Part shown: positions 21,352 through 33,289 of the stretch, in pieces
How the letters are laid out: every line of letters starts with the position of its first letter
How positions within the stretch are numbered: position 1 is the stretch's first letter
Assembly (NCBI GenBank): GCA_037501455.1
Contig: CM074863.1
Span: 57,021,501-57,085,500 of the forward strand
Source: Lantana camara
Taxonomy: Eukaryota > Streptophyta > Magnoliopsida > Lamiales > Verbenaceae
Length of the DNA stretch: 64,000 nt
Direction: 5' to 3'
Translations under genes and position numbers: made by a program
The notes under the pieces: generated by a model
Databases searched by the model: none
The model's input: only the letters and a program-made list of their open reading frames with translations
What the model was told of the DNA's origin: nothing

Positions 21352-23305
21352 TGTTAGGAATAGTGCCCTAGAAAGCCGATTGTATATCCGCTTTGTGTTT
21401 TTCCTTATTGTAATCACAGACAATCTTTGAATGAAATAACGAATTGAGGCAACACTTCTTTATATGCTCTTGTTTGGTATGCGTTTACTTTAGCTGTGCA
21501 TGTATGAGAACTCCCCTAATCCTGATGACTTTAGGACTCTACCATTTAGGTGAAATGGTTCATGAAACGAGCCCTATATCACATAAGTCATGATTAGTAA
21601 ATTACTCCAAGCCGATGAGTCCTACAGACAGTGGGAGTGTCAACCTGACTCCTCTAAGGCTTGCTTGTGGGATCACGCCCTTAAGAAGGACCACCTTGTT
21701 TCATGGAGGTGCAAAGTGTATAGTTGATACGTGCGTGATACATGAGGGTGCTTACTTTAATAAGTAAGTTCACTGAGGTGCCCCGTGTGAGAACATTCCT
21801 AAATGGGAAAGGAAGTTTCTATTTCAGGAAATGGAAACTTCCAGATTAGGAAATATCTCACGAGTCATTGATGTGATTAATTGATCCTTAGACTTGAGGT
21901 TCCTTGTCACCTTATGAGTTAACTCTGTAGTCTTAGGTATAAGCTTTAAAGGGTGTCGCCTTAGACAACTGATTCAAGGCTTATGCTGGGGCTGCACAAG
22001 TGATTCATGAAAGTGAATGAGAATCAAGAAAGGACCTACACTTGCATTTGCAAGGTGATCTCTTATTGTGTAAGTCATTCATATGCCATATGGAGTCCTT
22101 GGCCAAGGCAGTAGATCAAGACATCAAGAAAAGGGTTTCTTGGATTGGGATCAAATGGATATGAAATGCACTTAGCTTTAAGACCGGATTATTAGGGTTC
22201 TGATTATTCCCTTACCCTAGATCTTGGTTGAGAGATAGTAAGTAGGAGGATTGTATCTCACATGAATCAATGACTTAAAGGTTCTGTCGAATCCGAACAT
22301 TCCAATTCAGCTAGGGGTTAAACACCTGTTGCTAGACTATGGTCGTTTAATCTGTGGACTGATTAATTAATTAGTGAATTAATTAATTAGGGTCACTGCT
22401 AATTGAATTGAGAACCTAGAGGGTCACACACAACAACTTGGTTACATGAGTTGAGGCTTAAAAATGATTAAACGAGTTAATCGGGCCTAGAGGGTTCCAC
22501 ACGTGTGAAACCACACGTGTGGGTCACGTGAGTGACACGTGTCCTTGTGACACGTGTCCCACACGTGTGAATATATATATTGTATATATATATTAAATAA
22601 TTAAATGTGTTAATTATTTAATAGACTTTGGTTTAATTTTGAATTAAAAAGAAAGTCTAATTTTGGAGAAAAATAATCTAGTTAATTAATTATGAATTAA
22701 TTAATTAGATAAAATAAGTTATTTATTTTAAATAAATAAAGTATAAAATTATCCAAAAATAGTTTGGATATTTTAGCTCTCTTGAAAGTTGATTTGAATT
22801 AGAATTCAAAGTCAAAGTTGGAAATTACTTGATGATCAAGTAATAGGAGAGAGAGGGACCAAATCCTTGCCTAACAAGGAATAGGTTCGGCCGTCCCTCT
22901 CCCTTTCCTATATATAGGGGAGCTCATGCTCCCCTTTAGAGCTAATTGGTAATTCTTTTGGTTCATGTGTTGAACACCTTCCTTTCTCCAAGATTAAATA
23001 AAACCCTAGGTTAAGCCTAAACACTAACTAGAGAACTAGCATCCTTACTAGTTAGATTGTGATCAAGTTGGTGAACTTTCTCTAGAGAGCTTCAAGTTAG
23101 AAGTTTGAAGATTCGAGCTTTACCAAGGAGAGGGGATCAAGCCGCGAGAAGAGCGTTCTTGGGTGGCTTGAAACGCTTCAAGAAAGAATAAAAGAAAAGT
23201 AAGTTTTCTATCTTTACGATTTTGGATACACGATTGCGAGTCCCAGATTCTTTTGTTGGGAAAATTTTTTAAATTCCGCTGCTTTCTGATTCGTGTTTTC
23301 CAACA
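21352..23305 (+). repeat. Copia LTR3 (3' LTR of the array)
   Basis: It starts TGTTAGGA after a polypurine tract and ends CCAACA, followed by the ACGTG duplication. TATA box at 22908-22916. It has private changes near its 3' end (about 23001-23260). It retains ACCCTAGGTTAAGCC, which matches the reverse-strand relative and is therefore probably ancestral. Confidence 0.93.
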
Positions 23306-23310
23306 ACGTG
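23306..23310 (+). repeat. Target site duplication ACGTG, right copy
   Basis: It directly follows CCAACA of LTR3 and matches 5055-5059. Confidence 0.92.
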
Positions 23311-24048
23311 GACACACCGGACAACAAGCGTCCCGGACTTCCACCAGCCCATGATCCCCCCCCCCCCCCCGGCGCACTCTGCAACGAGCGTCTCAGGGCT
23401 TTAAAACGAGTGACAGCCTCGCTCTGACAAAGAATGCCTTCATGACCCTGAGGAAAGCATTTAACGAGCGCTGCGCCCTCGTGCAACAACAGAACAAAGG
23501 GTCCCTTGCACCCTCGTCGCGCTGTTTCGACGCTGATCCCCCCAGTCCATCAGACCTAGTTGGCACGAGCGTGCTTCTCGCCCTCGTTACCAACCCCCAA
23601 AACGGCTCTCTGAAATCTGTACCTGCCCGCACACCTGACTCTACTGCAAACACTAACTTTTACCAACTTTTGCAGGAGATTCCTCCTAGTATTCTCCTCG
23701 TTGCGACATGTGTTAGGGCAGCAATAGGGCAGGACCACACGAGGCAAATTACCAAGGGGTCCCTGACCCTCAACTATAAATATGGAACTTCATCTCCATT
23801 TCATTAAGCATTCCTCACCACTGCAGCTCCATACTTTAGCATACATTTCCTCTCTCAGACCACCGTCTGACTTGAGCGTCGGAGAGCCAAACTGGGAATC
23901 ACCCCCGGTTCCCCCAGCTTGGCCTTCTGACTTCTCTTGTGTTTGTCCTAGCAGGTAGAACTCAGAAGCTTTTCCGGCGACTCCCTTGAGCTTAATCCTA
24001 GTTTCCCCACCCCCACAAAATAGAAAGTGATCGGAGTTTGACACTTCA
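23311..24048 (+). repeat. Tat 3' LTR, second fragment
   Basis: It continues the LTR interrupted at 5059. It holds a poly-C run of about 15 (23356-23370), several ACGAGCG/GCCCTCG motifs like those in the left-hand repeats, and a TATA box CTATAAATATGG (about 23773-23784), all on the plus strand. With the first fragment the LTR is about 0.8 kb. The right end is uncertain. The reading frame at 23442-23807 is not supported as a gene. Confidence 0.6.
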
Positions 24049-24311
24049 CGTTCTTGCCCATCAATAATCATGAAGTAAAGTCCTATATTAACTAATAAGT
24101 GTCAAGATCAAATTATAACTTTAACGATTCCACCATAAAGAGATTATGGATTGAGATGACATAATGTTGTTTACTTGTACAAAATTCACACACATTTCCT
24201 ATGTGAATGCAGTACCTGGTTTCTCGCAAGCATGAGCAAAAAAATGGAAACCAATTATATGGATGTAATGGGTTACTAGCATCATCTCTCCTTCCCTCCC
24301 GCTTATACTCC

Positions 24312-24342
24312 TAATCTTCAAACAGATTCTGTTTGAAGATTA
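24312..24342. repeat. Perfect 31-bp palindrome
   Basis: Two 15-bp arms (TAATCTTCAAACAGA and its complement) flank a single central base. It sits exactly at the joint between the two parts of the left inverted repeat and is absent from the right one. Confidence 0.9.
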
Positions 24343-24810
24343 GGGCCTCGTTTACTTTGTCTGTAACCAGGAGTTAGAGCTTCCCATCCTCCGTTTTCCG
24401 CCGTTTACTCTGTGCGTCCTCCAGCCTGAGATTGCCGTACGGGCCTGTAGGAAAATGGTGATATTGCCTCGGCCATCAAACATGCAATTTTGCCATGTCT
24501 GGCGAGACATGGCTTTTCCTGATGGGGGAAATTTACCAATTTGTTCCCTTTTTGCTGATATTTACAAATGGTTGCCACTAAAATTAGGGTTGGCGCGAAA
24601 TATTTCCCTTTCCCTCTGAGTGCTGCGAAACAAAATTGTTGATTTCCCCCCATTTTACCATCTTCCCTTTCATTTAGTTGGAGCTCCCTGTGGTAGAGTA
24701 CTGCGAAATAAGAGGCGATTCGTTACAAGAGCTTCAGGTAGGCGTCCTGCTCTTTTCCCCAGTCGCTGCGTTCAATTGGGTATCAATCGGAACCCTAGAA
24801 GCCGGCAACC

Positions 24811-26363
<1,553 letters not shown>

Positions 26364-29132
26364 AAACCCGTAAAATTTTCCAATCCACAATGTTAGTTTT
26401 ATTTTACTTGTTTGTCACTGTAATGACGGAATTATAGTTTTGTTGAGTTCGCCAGAGTGTTATTAAAATGTTTCGATTATCTCTGGAACGATTGTGGTTA
26501 GTTATCTGTGGCCAATTAGTTGATTACTACAATGCATGGATGATCATTTGGCTGCAAATTGCTTTTGCGTTAACCTTTTGCAAGATTTTGTTTGATCCAA
26601 ATTTAATCAGCCCATATGATAAAATTTATGGCAAAAGAATTAATCAATGGACTTCGAAATACACTTCATGGAAGAAAACATATCATCAACTCTCTAATGC
26701 TTTGAGTTTTAGTGGAATGCTCTGTTTTTCAAATTTTAGATGATTTGAGGCTCTGTTTTTCAAATTTTAGTTGCTGTGAAGATTACTCATGCATTCTTGA
26801 TCAGATGTTGGTCGCCAAAATCACAAATGAAGGGAGCTGGATTTCTGGACTTGCAACGAGATATGTGCATTTACCCTAGAACATAAATTGGGTCTCGTTG
26901 ATTTAGGGAAATGAAAGCCACCAGAACAAAGGTAAAGCAATTAAAACCAAGGGTATTTTCGTAAAAGACACCTAAACATGCATTATTAGTTGGAGAAAGT
27001 AAACAAAACAATTAATTATCTGTCCACACAAACATAAAAGTAAACAACATATAATGGCATATAAAATATCTTAACAATCCACTGATAACATGACTGCTGT
27101 TATCCTTTTTACCAAAAGTAAACGAGGCCTAGGAGTATAAGCGGGAGGGAAGGAGAGATGATGCTAGTAACCCATTACATTCACATAATTGGTGCCGTTG
27201 ACGGCTAGTCTTTGTCGCTATCGATACCGCTTTTGGATTTTGTTTTTTAAATTTAAATTTTTGTTCTTTTTGTAAGAGAGTTTGAACCTCCCGTCGTGAG
27301 AGTTCTATTATTCTAAGGATTAATTTACTTCAATTGAGCCCGAATTCAATCATCCAATTTTTTATTATTGGCAGATGCATAGTAATGTAAACACCCAGCC
27401 TAACTTTCACTTGGGCTGTTTAGTTGAACGGGTATTTAGCCTGCATTGGTGGGTTGTTTACTTAGACTGTGCAACGTCCATTAGTTATGCTCGCAAATAC
27501 CATATTTATCCTTTGTAGCCCAAAATTGTTTGAAATTGTTCAATTAAGCTAGGAGTAAAAATGTATTTGAAGTAGTCCATTATTAATGAGCTAATTTGCA
27601 ACACAATTTTCCAGTTGCAATATAACCCATTAGACTATCTTTAACACAGGGCCATCGGGCTTCCTACAGGTCCTTTCACCATTCCGATGAACATAATTAA
27701 ATGGTAGGTGCCAATACCAAATTTATGTTTCAAGTCCAAGCAAACTATTTTTACGAGTCTTTGTCATAGCAAATTATGTTCCAATACACCTATTTTGTAG
27801 TCGTTGTCTATACTCAACATGATGTCAATTATATGCTTCAATCACTTGAATGAAATGAAGTTTTTACATGAGTAGATTTCAATTATTTTTCTCTTTTTGA
27901 TTTGTACTTTATATGTTCGGTGTTAAAATAATAATTTGCCCTTCAATTTCAAAAAGATGAAATTAAAATAATAAATTGTTAAGAGTTCTTATACATACGA
28001 GTAGATTGTTCTAAGGTAAATCAAACTTCTTATTATTGTCCATGCTAGCTACCAATTATTTTACTACCCTATTTGGATTCCATGTAGCGGGCCTGTGAGC
28101 CATTGATGACCTCAACTTTTCAAAGCAGGCCTTCCATGAATGATTCCCGCCTAGTACTGTTCATATAAAATGTCATAGTCAAAGAGGATGGGAATTTTAT
28201 GTCGCAATTATTTCTGTTGTTTTTACCTTCATAAATTCCTATTTTCTAATTCATTCAGCCCTCGAATCATATACTTTTGTGGTTATGCGGGGCCGCGAGG
28301 GGGTGAACACCTACTCATACCGCCACCCATGGAGATTTTATAAAACAGAGTACCACAAATACTACAAGTGCAGATATTCAAAGTTTTTTTGTCGTGACTT
28401 ATGAGACTTATGAGCTCTACCACGGACACAACTCAACACGACTTAACACCAGCGCAATGATATGAACAGGACACAACAATAGAATTTTTCTTTTTTAATT
28501 TCTCATGCAACATGGGTGCAAACACTATATCTACCATTATAGGATATGATAATATTTTAACGTGACTTCATAAGAGCTCAGGATATTTAACATGGAATCA
28601 AACATTCTCATACAATAGAAGAACACCATTGTTTGAAGTATTTATTAGTACCCGAATCAAACTTGCACGTATGTGTGTGTGTCTATATATATATAATTAT
28701 ATATATATATAATATCCAAACTCAAGTTCAAGAAAACCTTAAAGCCCAAATCTAAGTCTAACCAGGCCAACCACTGCATTACTATTCAAATAAGATTTAC
28801 TTTTTTCGCAAAAATTTCTATAGATAAATCAACATTAAATGGACAGCCTATGGCTTTGTTGAAACCTGTAAACACGAACTAAGGTAGAGATTGTTTCAGA
28901 AAAACAAAAGAAGGGAAGCTTAAGGTAGAGACCAGTGCTTGCAGAATCACAATTATAGTTTCTTTCTATATCTTTAAATATGTCAAGAACAACGTTGAAC
29001 CCCGATTTAAGTCACCGGTTAAACAAGAAACTTAGTTCTATATGACGACAAACACAAACGGCAGCAAACATTCCCACATTTCAAATCATTTAGATATGAA
29101 CGAAGCCTTTTCTGGGAATTTTCAAGCCTTCA
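26364..29132. other. Non-coding stretch, no gene recognised
   Basis: AT-rich sequence. It contains a short direct repeat (GCTCTGTTTTTCAAATTTTAG at about 26721 and 26753), the right inverted repeat of the RPS8 segment (27114-27192) and an AT microsatellite near 28684-28712. No open frame of recognisable family was found on either strand. The part nearest 29132 is presumably the 3' UTR and downstream region of RAR1. Confidence 0.5.
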
Positions 29133-31700
29133 TCATGAATCTGGATCCGCATTGTGCCATCCCTTAGTGCACGGTAGTATGCTAATGAATTCATCAAATT
29201 CTTTGACATGAATATCACAGCATTTCCACTGTAATGTCAACAATCATCAACGATATGCTAAGTTCATAGGCAATGGTAAGATATGAAAGAAAAGAGAAGA
29301 AATCAGAATGGGAAAAGGTATGTCTTACCCCTCTCATCCTGTCATGGAAAACGGGTGGCCCAGGATGATAACTGCATGCTGTATCATGATTATCCTTCTC
29401 TTTGAAAGTTTGACCACATCCCTTATTTTGACAAATTTGGGGTTCGTTAATACCAACAATCTTTTTCACTTTAGGTGGATGGGATTCTTGCAGATCTTTG
29501 TTTTCACTAGTTGCAGTTAATGGAGATATTGGATTCAATTCTTTGGTATGTGAACCTGGAAATAGTAAACAAGGTCGAAACAAACATCATGAGATTATAC
29601 TAGCGAAATTCATATTATGATTGAGCTTCAAACGGTTAGTAGTTCATCAAAACTACATATGGGTTTTAGTCTCAACTGAAACATTATTAATTTATTCCAT
29701 GATATAATCATCTTATAAAAGTCAGACAGAGAGAGGAAAGAGATACCATGATCGGAGCAGAAAAATCCTTGGCGGCACCTAGGACAAGTATCTTGTGAAG
29801 ATATATTGCTCGAGGGAGTTGGAGCAGAAATCGGTTGCCTTGGAGCTGAAGGTGCCTTAGCAAGAACTGGTTTTTCAGTTGTGTGCTTTCCTGTTTTGCA
29901 ACTTCAGAAATCAATAGCAATCAGATTTTATTGATCAAGAATTACATAATCACAAACCAAAGTATGTTGAGAGATTCGGTTCGTGTGAAAAACAATGAAT
30001 CATTAGCATCTTGACCATTTAAACACTGTACACTCCCACCATGTATTCCCTTTATGCTTGCAGCTTTCAGAAGTAAAATCATATTCTCTTACAAACATCA
30101 AACCAGACCAAATTAACTGATATTATTTCATGATTTGGCAGGCAACTGGATTCTCAAACCAAACATAATTTAATTATTCAAGTTTTTAGTAGTTAAAATT
30201 CCATTGAGGTGCAAAATGTTATATGCCATAGAGGGCATTAAACACATTTTAAAAAAGTAAGCCCTTACAGAGATGCATGGTGTAATGAAAAGAATGTTTG
30301 ACAGCAAAGAAAGAGCAAGGATCCATACCCAGGAATTTCCAAAAATAAACTGAAATCGTGACTTCTTTTCTTGCAACAGCTCCATTCTTTCATTCCATCA
30401 TGAAATAATGGCTGGAATAGCAAGCTTCGGATTAGTTACACATATATCATGTATATATGTTCAATGGCATGACATACTTCATCAACTGAGATCAAAAGGA
30501 TATGTAACTTACACCCTGATGAAACAGATGTAGCAGCAAGTGAAATTTACCATTCATCAGAAGAAAATATGAATTAGTAGATATTAAGAAAAACGAAAAA
30601 TTTAAAAAAAAAGGCTACGGATAACAAAATATCCAAATTAACAGAGCCTGTATGCCATGCCAAAATAGTTTATTATCTGATAGATATGAGACAAAATGAT
30701 GTCTTTTGCTATCAATGGGACACATTTTGACCCTGATACGCTAAACCTTTTGCTTTGTGATGATCACTGCCCCCAAGCCACCCCAACCAACCAAATGACA
30801 ACCCTACCATTAAAATTGAAGTTCACCAGTTCAAATGGATGATGCGCGTGAAGTGATGCATAAGTGACAGTAGAATGTGGAGTAATCAGTGGGAACACAC
30901 AATAGGGGGAGGGGAGTAATCAAAACAGAACAAGAAGATAACACAATAGGGGGAGGGGATTATAGATTGAAATGTTGATAAGCCTTATCAAGGTACAAGT
31001 GGTCAACCAGATGGCTACAGCTATAACATTTCCTGAAAGACCATAGCTAAAAGCCCCAAAACCCAGTTCTAGATATATCTCTAACCCTGATATATTAATT
31101 TCTTTTTGTATTCCTCATCTACTTTATGCATCATATTACTGCTGATGGCCTGCTCTGCATAATCAATTAAATGGTTCCAATCGTAGCAGCTATTCATTAT
31201 CAGATTTTTAAAAAAAAGTAGTGACAATAAATTGACAGCAATCCAACGCCAATAAGTGATAAATTGATCCAGAAAGGCAGAAATCTCCTAATTTTCTCAT
31301 TAGAAAACGTACAAAGCTCTCAATCATATTGAAGGAAAAAAACTCATCACTTCGTCAGAAAGCCAAGAATAGGAAAAAATAAATGAAAAGCCACCAAACC
31401 AAAACAAAAAATTTGCACTACATCATCGCTGAATCCGTAATAAGCAGCTGCTTTGAATCTCAACAACAAACAACTAAGCTCTTTCTCCCAAAGCAGAACT
31501 GAACTTTATAACCAAGATAAACTAAACTTCGGTGACAGATCGCAAACGGCATCATTATAGGAAAAGTAATAGAATAAATGGGGACGAGAGAAGGCGGAAG
31601 AAGAACATACGGCGTCGTGATAAGTACAGGAACCGTCGGGATTATCGTCGACGGAGAACATGGCGTCGCATCCGATCCTCTGGCATCGAACCTTCTCCAT
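29133..31700 (-). CDS. RAR1: RAR1, CHORD-domain co-chaperone of plant immunity (five exons)
   Basis: RAR1 works with SGT1 and HSP90 to stabilise NLR immune receptors in cytosol and nucleus. Exons on the minus strand are 31700-31611, 30411-30329, 29901-29747, 29555-29329 and 29228-29133. They total 651 bp, 216 aa plus TGA, with canonical GT/AG borders and consistent phase. CHORD1 spans about residues 6-64 (C6, C11, C25, H28, C42, C43, C59, H64). A plant-type CCCH motif is C97, C100, C106, H109 ([13 protein letters not shown]). CHORD2 spans about 151-210 ([10 protein letters not shown] to CTKGWHN). All expected zinc ligands are present and the length is normal for the family. The ATG at 31700 is the first one that gives [15 protein letters not shown]-like element lies about 117 bp upstream. 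This is the only clearly intact gene in the window. Confidence 0.95.
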
Positions 31701-31806
31701 TGCTCTCTCTTTGCCCTCTGCAATTTGTGTGTGAGAGAGATGCAATGTTAAAATCAAGTCTTCGTTCTCGAATTTAGTCAACTGGGTTGTGTGGCCCAAA
31801 CTCCAA

Positions 31807-31816
31807 AGTTTGGGCT
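31807..31816 (+). repeat. Target site duplication AGTTTGGGCT, left copy
   Basis: It is repeated at 32759-32768 on the other side of the TIR element. A length of 9-10 bp is typical of Mutator-like elements. Confidence 0.8.
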
Positions 31817-32758
31817 AAGGAGGTAAACGAACCGAGCCGAGCCGAACCCTACCCATTTTTTTAGGTTCGAGTTCGAGTTCGTCCCTACCTTGACGAACCC
31901 GAACTCGAACTCGAGCCTGTCGAACCTAACAAAAACAGGTTCGAGTTCGGTTCGAATGTAAGTTCGAGTTCGATTCGTCTCGAGTTCGGTTCGTGAGTTC
32001 GAACAAGCAAAAAAGCCAAATCTAGATCTGAAAATTTTAGAACAAAAAAAAAAAAAAAAAGGAGAAGGAAAATCTAGATCTGGCAATTTCTGACCAAAAG
32101 AGAAAAAAAATTTGGGGTGTTGCCGCGCGGAGTTGGAGAGCAAGGGGCGACGTTGCGAAGACGGAGGGGTGGTGGCGCGTCAGCGGTGAACAGTCGGAAT
32201 GCTAGATGGTGGCTTGGACGGTGTCGGCACGACAGGAGGCGGTGGAGACGGTGTTTCGCGGCGAGGAAGAACTTAGGAGATGGATTTTTCTTTGAAATGA
32301 GACTCTGGGTAGTTAATGGGTTTACGTCTTGGACATGGTGGCTGAGAGCAAACATTGAATCCTAGGGTTTCAACTTTCAAATGAGAAAAGAGTCTGGCTG
32401 AAGTAAATTAATTACACGTTAGTCTTTAGAGTTAATAAGTTATTTGTGTTTTTAATATATTAGCATATATATATATATGTATATATATATAAATTAAGAT
32501 TATATATAGATATACATTTATAGGCTATTACATAAATAATAATATATAAAATAAGTATTTTATTTTTTATTAAAATATTAGGGTTCGCGAGCCGGCTCGC
32601 GAACCTAAATTTCTGAAAGAATGGGTTCGAGTTCGGTTCGCAAAGGCCACGAATCGAGCCAAGGTTCGGTTCGGGTTCGACTATCCCGAACACGAGCCCG
32701 AACCTTTATTGATTCGGTTCGTTAGGCTCGCGAACGGGCTCGTCTCGTTTACATCCCT
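31817..32758. mobile_element. MULE-like non-autonomous element upstream of RAR1 (possible Pack-MULE)
   Basis: The ends (AAGGAGGTAAACGAACCGAGCC and the complement of the right end, AGGGATGTAAACGAGACGAGCC) are similar, and a 10-bp duplication AGTTTGGGCT flanks the element. Both arms are rich in GTTCGAGTTCG/CGAACC motifs and can pair over about 150 bp. No transposase is encoded. The centre (32074-32380) differs in composition and looks like the first exon and promoter of a gene (see separate entry). It probably replaced or pushed back the distal promoter of RAR1. Confidence 0.75.
32074..32355 (-). pseudogene. Possible captured gene 5' fragment inside the MULE
   Basis: A 93-codon open frame starts at 32355, just downstream of AAACCCTAGGATTC, a telo-box-like motif seen in plant 5' UTRs. 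The peptide is rich in Arg, His, Ser and Leu with few acidic residues, like an organelle-targeting presequence. I cannot name the donor gene. It could also be a chance frame in GC-rich DNA. Confidence 0.35.
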
Positions 32759-32768
32759 AGTTTGGGCT

Positions 32769-33289
32769 ATGAATCTATGCCCAGCCCATGCTTGCTGGGG
32801 CAGTCTTTTCCGTACGCAAGGATATAAAGAGGGCGAAATTTTAATAATAGTGCACTGTTCACGAGTATAGTGTAAAAATGGTGTGAATTTCAAGTATAGT
32901 GTAATTTTGGTGTAAAACACTTTTTAGAAAAACGTTTTCATCATGTACTGCACAAATAGTGAAAACGTTTTTTAAGAAAACGTTTTCATAAGGTGTTCGA
33001 TTAACCAAATTAAATGTGTGGTTGACCACAAAAGTATTGAAGACTTTTCTTAAAAAATGTATTCATAAGGCATGTATTTAAAATACACAATTTGGGTTAG
33101 AGAACCCTAAATTCCCCAAAAACACGAAAGGGAGAGGAGCGATTTCCGATCAGAAAAATAAAATAAAAAGAAAAGTAAGAATCAGAAAAATAAAGTTTTC
33201 AAGACTTTGGAGAAAATTAAGGAGAAAAGATTTTGCAAGAAAAATAAAGTTTTAGGAAGATAAAGTTTTCGAGTTGGATTTCTTCATTC
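32769..33289. other. Unassigned AT-rich stretch
   Basis: It contains repeated TATAGTGTAA motifs (about 32858-32905) and several AAAACGTTTT palindromic motifs (32930-32990). No gene was recognised. It separates the RAR1-side DNA from the gypsy LTR cluster. Confidence 0.4.

Larger units (their letters stand above)
5060..23305 (+). mobile_element. Tandem Ty1/copia array (LTR-internal-LTR-internal-LTR)
   Basis: Three near-identical LTRs of about 1.94-1.95 kb (5060-6998, 13224-15163, 21352-23305) alternate with two internal regions of about 6.2 kb. Only the outermost ends carry the ACGTG duplication. Internal proteins have copia order (gag, protease, integrase, RT, RNase H). LTR start, LTR length and overall size resemble the Angela/Tork group, but that placement is from recognition only. 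Both internal units are broken. The layout is best explained by unequal recombination between LTRs of one insertion. Confidence 0.93.
1..24048 (+). mobile_element. 3' part of a Tat-lineage Ty3/gypsy retrotransposon (interrupted)
   Basis: Only the 3' portion is present; gag-pol and the 5' LTR would lie left of the window. In order I see hairpin-forming tandem repeats (1-480), a long antisense gene (1315-4401), a polypurine tract (about 4988-4996), and a 3' LTR starting TGATGAGG at 5002 whose remainder resumes at 23311 after a nested copia insertion. Tat elements are known for an extra antisense ORF between pol and the 3' LTR and for tandem repeats in the 3' UTR, so the order fits that lineage. 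The right end, near the CA at 24047-24048, is uncertain because the partner LTR and left flank are outside the window. Confidence 0.72.

Noticed and set aside
23442..23807. 121-codon frame in the Tat LTR
   Set aside because: Lies in LTR sequence upstream of and over its TATA region; no homology seen.
31529..31538. TTCGGTGACA as a left boundary and duplication for LTR D
   Set aside because: It lies in RAR1 intron 1, separated from LTR D by an exon and a complete MULE, so it cannot be the LTR edge.
31532..31777. Arg-rich plus-strand frame
   Set aside because: Complement of RAR1 exon 1 and its 5' UTR.
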